DNA of 64,000 nt. Source: Chrysoperla carnea. Taxonomy: Eukaryota; Arthropoda; Insecta; Neuroptera; Chrysopidae. The position numbers and the translations under genes were made by a program. A model generated the notes under the pieces. It saw only the letters and a list, made by a program, of their open reading frames with translations, did no database searches and was not told where the DNA came from. Of the stretch, positions 63,197-64,000 are shown piece by piece (positions within the stretch are counted from its first letter, which is position 1; each line of letters starts with the position of its first letter). The DNA lies in the NCBI RefSeq assembly GCF_905475395.1, contig NC_058337.1:139507172-139571171 (forward strand). The letters run 5' to 3'.

Positions 63197-64000
63197 ATGG
63201 CAGAATTACTAGAAGTGACCAATGTACCTGAGTACGATAATGTTATTACAGGACTAGAGTATCACAACCACCAAGCTTATAATTCATCGAAATTTGAATC
63301 AAGCGATGAGAGTAGAATTTGCATTCAATCACAAGACTTGTACACATTACCAAGTGAAAGTGTTTTAAATATCGAAGGTCAAGTGACTGATGATGATGAT
63401 ACAAATGCAGCCAGCTTCATATCGAATGCTATATCATTTATGTTTCATGAAATTCGTTATGAAATTGGTGGTAAGGTAATTGATGTGATTAATAACGTAG
63501 GCATCGTTAGCACTATAAAAAACTATCTATCCCTAAACGAAAATCAAAGTAAAGCTTTAGAGAATGCTGGCTTTGGTGAAAATTTTAAAAAGAATGCTGC
63601 TGGTTACTTCAATGTTCGTATTCCGTTGAAAATGTATATGGGTTTTTTTGAAGATTATCCTAAAATTCTCGTAAACATGAAACAAGAAATCGTTATTGTT
63701 CGTGCAAATGATGATATTAATTGTTTTACCTCAACTGTCGCAACAAGCAAACCTAAAATTAAAATCAACAAATTAGAATGGTGTGTTCCATACGTTAAAG
63801 TGTCTGATAAAATGCGAGTCGAATTATACAACTTAGTCAATCAAAATGATGATTTGAGGTTATGGTTTCGATCAATGGAATGTCTACTTATACCAGAACT
63901 ACCATTAACTGATAGACATGTGTGGAGTGTTAAAACTAGTGTAGAATGTCCTAACTACGCTGTTATCTGTTTCCAAACAAATCGTGACCGCAACATTTTA
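63197..64000 (+). CDS. Major capsid protein (double jelly-roll), Polinton-2, cut by window end
   Basis: Open for 268 codons from ATG 63,197 to the last base. Features: KFESSDESRICIQSQD, ESVLNIEGQVTDDDD, AISFMFHEIRYEIGGKVID, FNVRIPLKMYMGFFEDYP, QEIVIVRANDDINCFTSTVA, KLEWCVPYVKVSDKM and RHVWSVKTS. It aligns throughout with the frameshifted Polinton-1 gene. This is the PC1 protein that would build the capsid shell. About 130 C-terminal residues are expected beyond the window. Confidence 0.9.
   Translation, partial: MAELLEVTNVPEYDNVITGLEYHNHQAYNSSKFESSDESRICIQSQDLYTLPSESVLNIEGQVTDDDDTNAASFISNAISFMFHEIRYEIGGKVIDVINNVGIVSTIKNYLSLNENQSKALENAGFGENFKKNAAGYFNVRIPLKMYMGFFEDYPKILVNMKQEIVIVRANDDINCFTSTVATSKPKIKINKLEWCVPYVKVSDKMRVELYNLVNQNDDLRLWFRSMECLLIPELPLTDRHVWSVKTSVECPNYAVICFQTNRDRNIL

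Larger units (their letters stand above)
60150..64000. mobile_element. Polinton-2, capsid module (continues beyond window)
   Basis: Holds ATPase (-), PLA2 protein (+), protease (+), minor capsid (+), tiny gene (+) and major capsid (+), the same order as 36.6-32.9 kb of Polinton-1 but inverted. All six frames are free of internal stops in the window. Integrase and polymerase must lie to the right. The left boundary is not resolved; it may include the repeats at 58.9-60.1 kb. Confidence 0.9.

Noticed and set aside
1..64000. CRISPR arrays, bacterial operons, rRNA genes
   Set aside because: None seen; introns, LINEs and Polintons show a eukaryotic nuclear sequence.

Overview
This is an AT-rich window from a eukaryotic, almost certainly insect or other arthropod, nuclear genome. 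I recognise no ordinary single-copy host gene. What can be read is transposable elements nested in one another: Gypsy-type LTR retrotransposons, APE-type LINEs, tRNA-derived SINE-like pieces, a Penelope-like retroelement (PLE), MITE/foldback-like repeats and two Polintons (Mavericks, virus-like self-synthesising transposons). GT-AG introns, pol III A/B boxes and tandem repeats fit a eukaryote; the species cannot be told.

Layout. 1-1.1 kb: end of a Gypsy pol. 2.4-8.55 kb: a dead minus-strand LINE (ORF1, endonuclease, reverse transcriptase) split by a 1.7-kb repeat-bearing insertion. 8.7-14.4 kb: tRNA-like pieces, a LINE remnant and copies of a dispersed repeat. 14,402-43,507: Polinton-1, with 579-bp terminal inverted repeats, AG...CT ends and a perfect 6-bp target duplication (aatttt). 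It carries an ankyrin-like gene, small spliced genes, a coiled-coil protein, major and minor capsid proteins, a conserved tiny gene between them, adenain-like protease, PLA2-domain protein, packaging ATPase, a DUF8207-like gene, a chromodomain integrase and protein-primed DNA polymerase B. Many of these genes carry stops or frameshifts. Polinton-1 has itself been hit by an 8.2-kb four-copy palindromic PLE insertion (16,041-24,205, 12-bp target duplication), and by a TIR element (X, about 25.4-29.95 kb) that in turn contains element Y (28,123-29,937, 9-bp target duplication).

43.5-54.9 kb is non-coding, with more copies of the dispersed repeat (one inverted pair), a LINE 3' end, and hairpins. 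54.9-58.3 kb holds a second Gypsy element (minus strand; RT end, RNase H, integrase), abutting a solitary PLE 3' fragment. 58.9-60.2 kb is a GC-rich promoter-like repeat cluster followed by an iteron-like array. From 60.3 kb to the window end lies Polinton-2, whose capsid module (ATPase, PLA2 protein, protease, minor capsid, tiny gene, major capsid) looks intact and has the same gene order as Polinton-1 but inverted.

In both Polintons the genes PLA2 protein -> protease -> minor capsid -> tiny gene -> major capsid are packed with 1-40 nt gaps or overlapping start/stop codons and are divergent from the ATPase, which suggests a co-expressed virion module. Polinton-1 looks coding-dead but structurally complete; Polinton-2 may be functional. 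The most notable observations are the palindromic PLE composite with hammerhead-like motifs, tRNA-like units inside the Polinton TIRs, the conserved tiny capsid-module gene, a possible -1 frameshift linking PLA2 protein and protease, and the CRE/CCAAT/YY1-like cluster plus iteron array upstream of the Polinton-2 capsid module.
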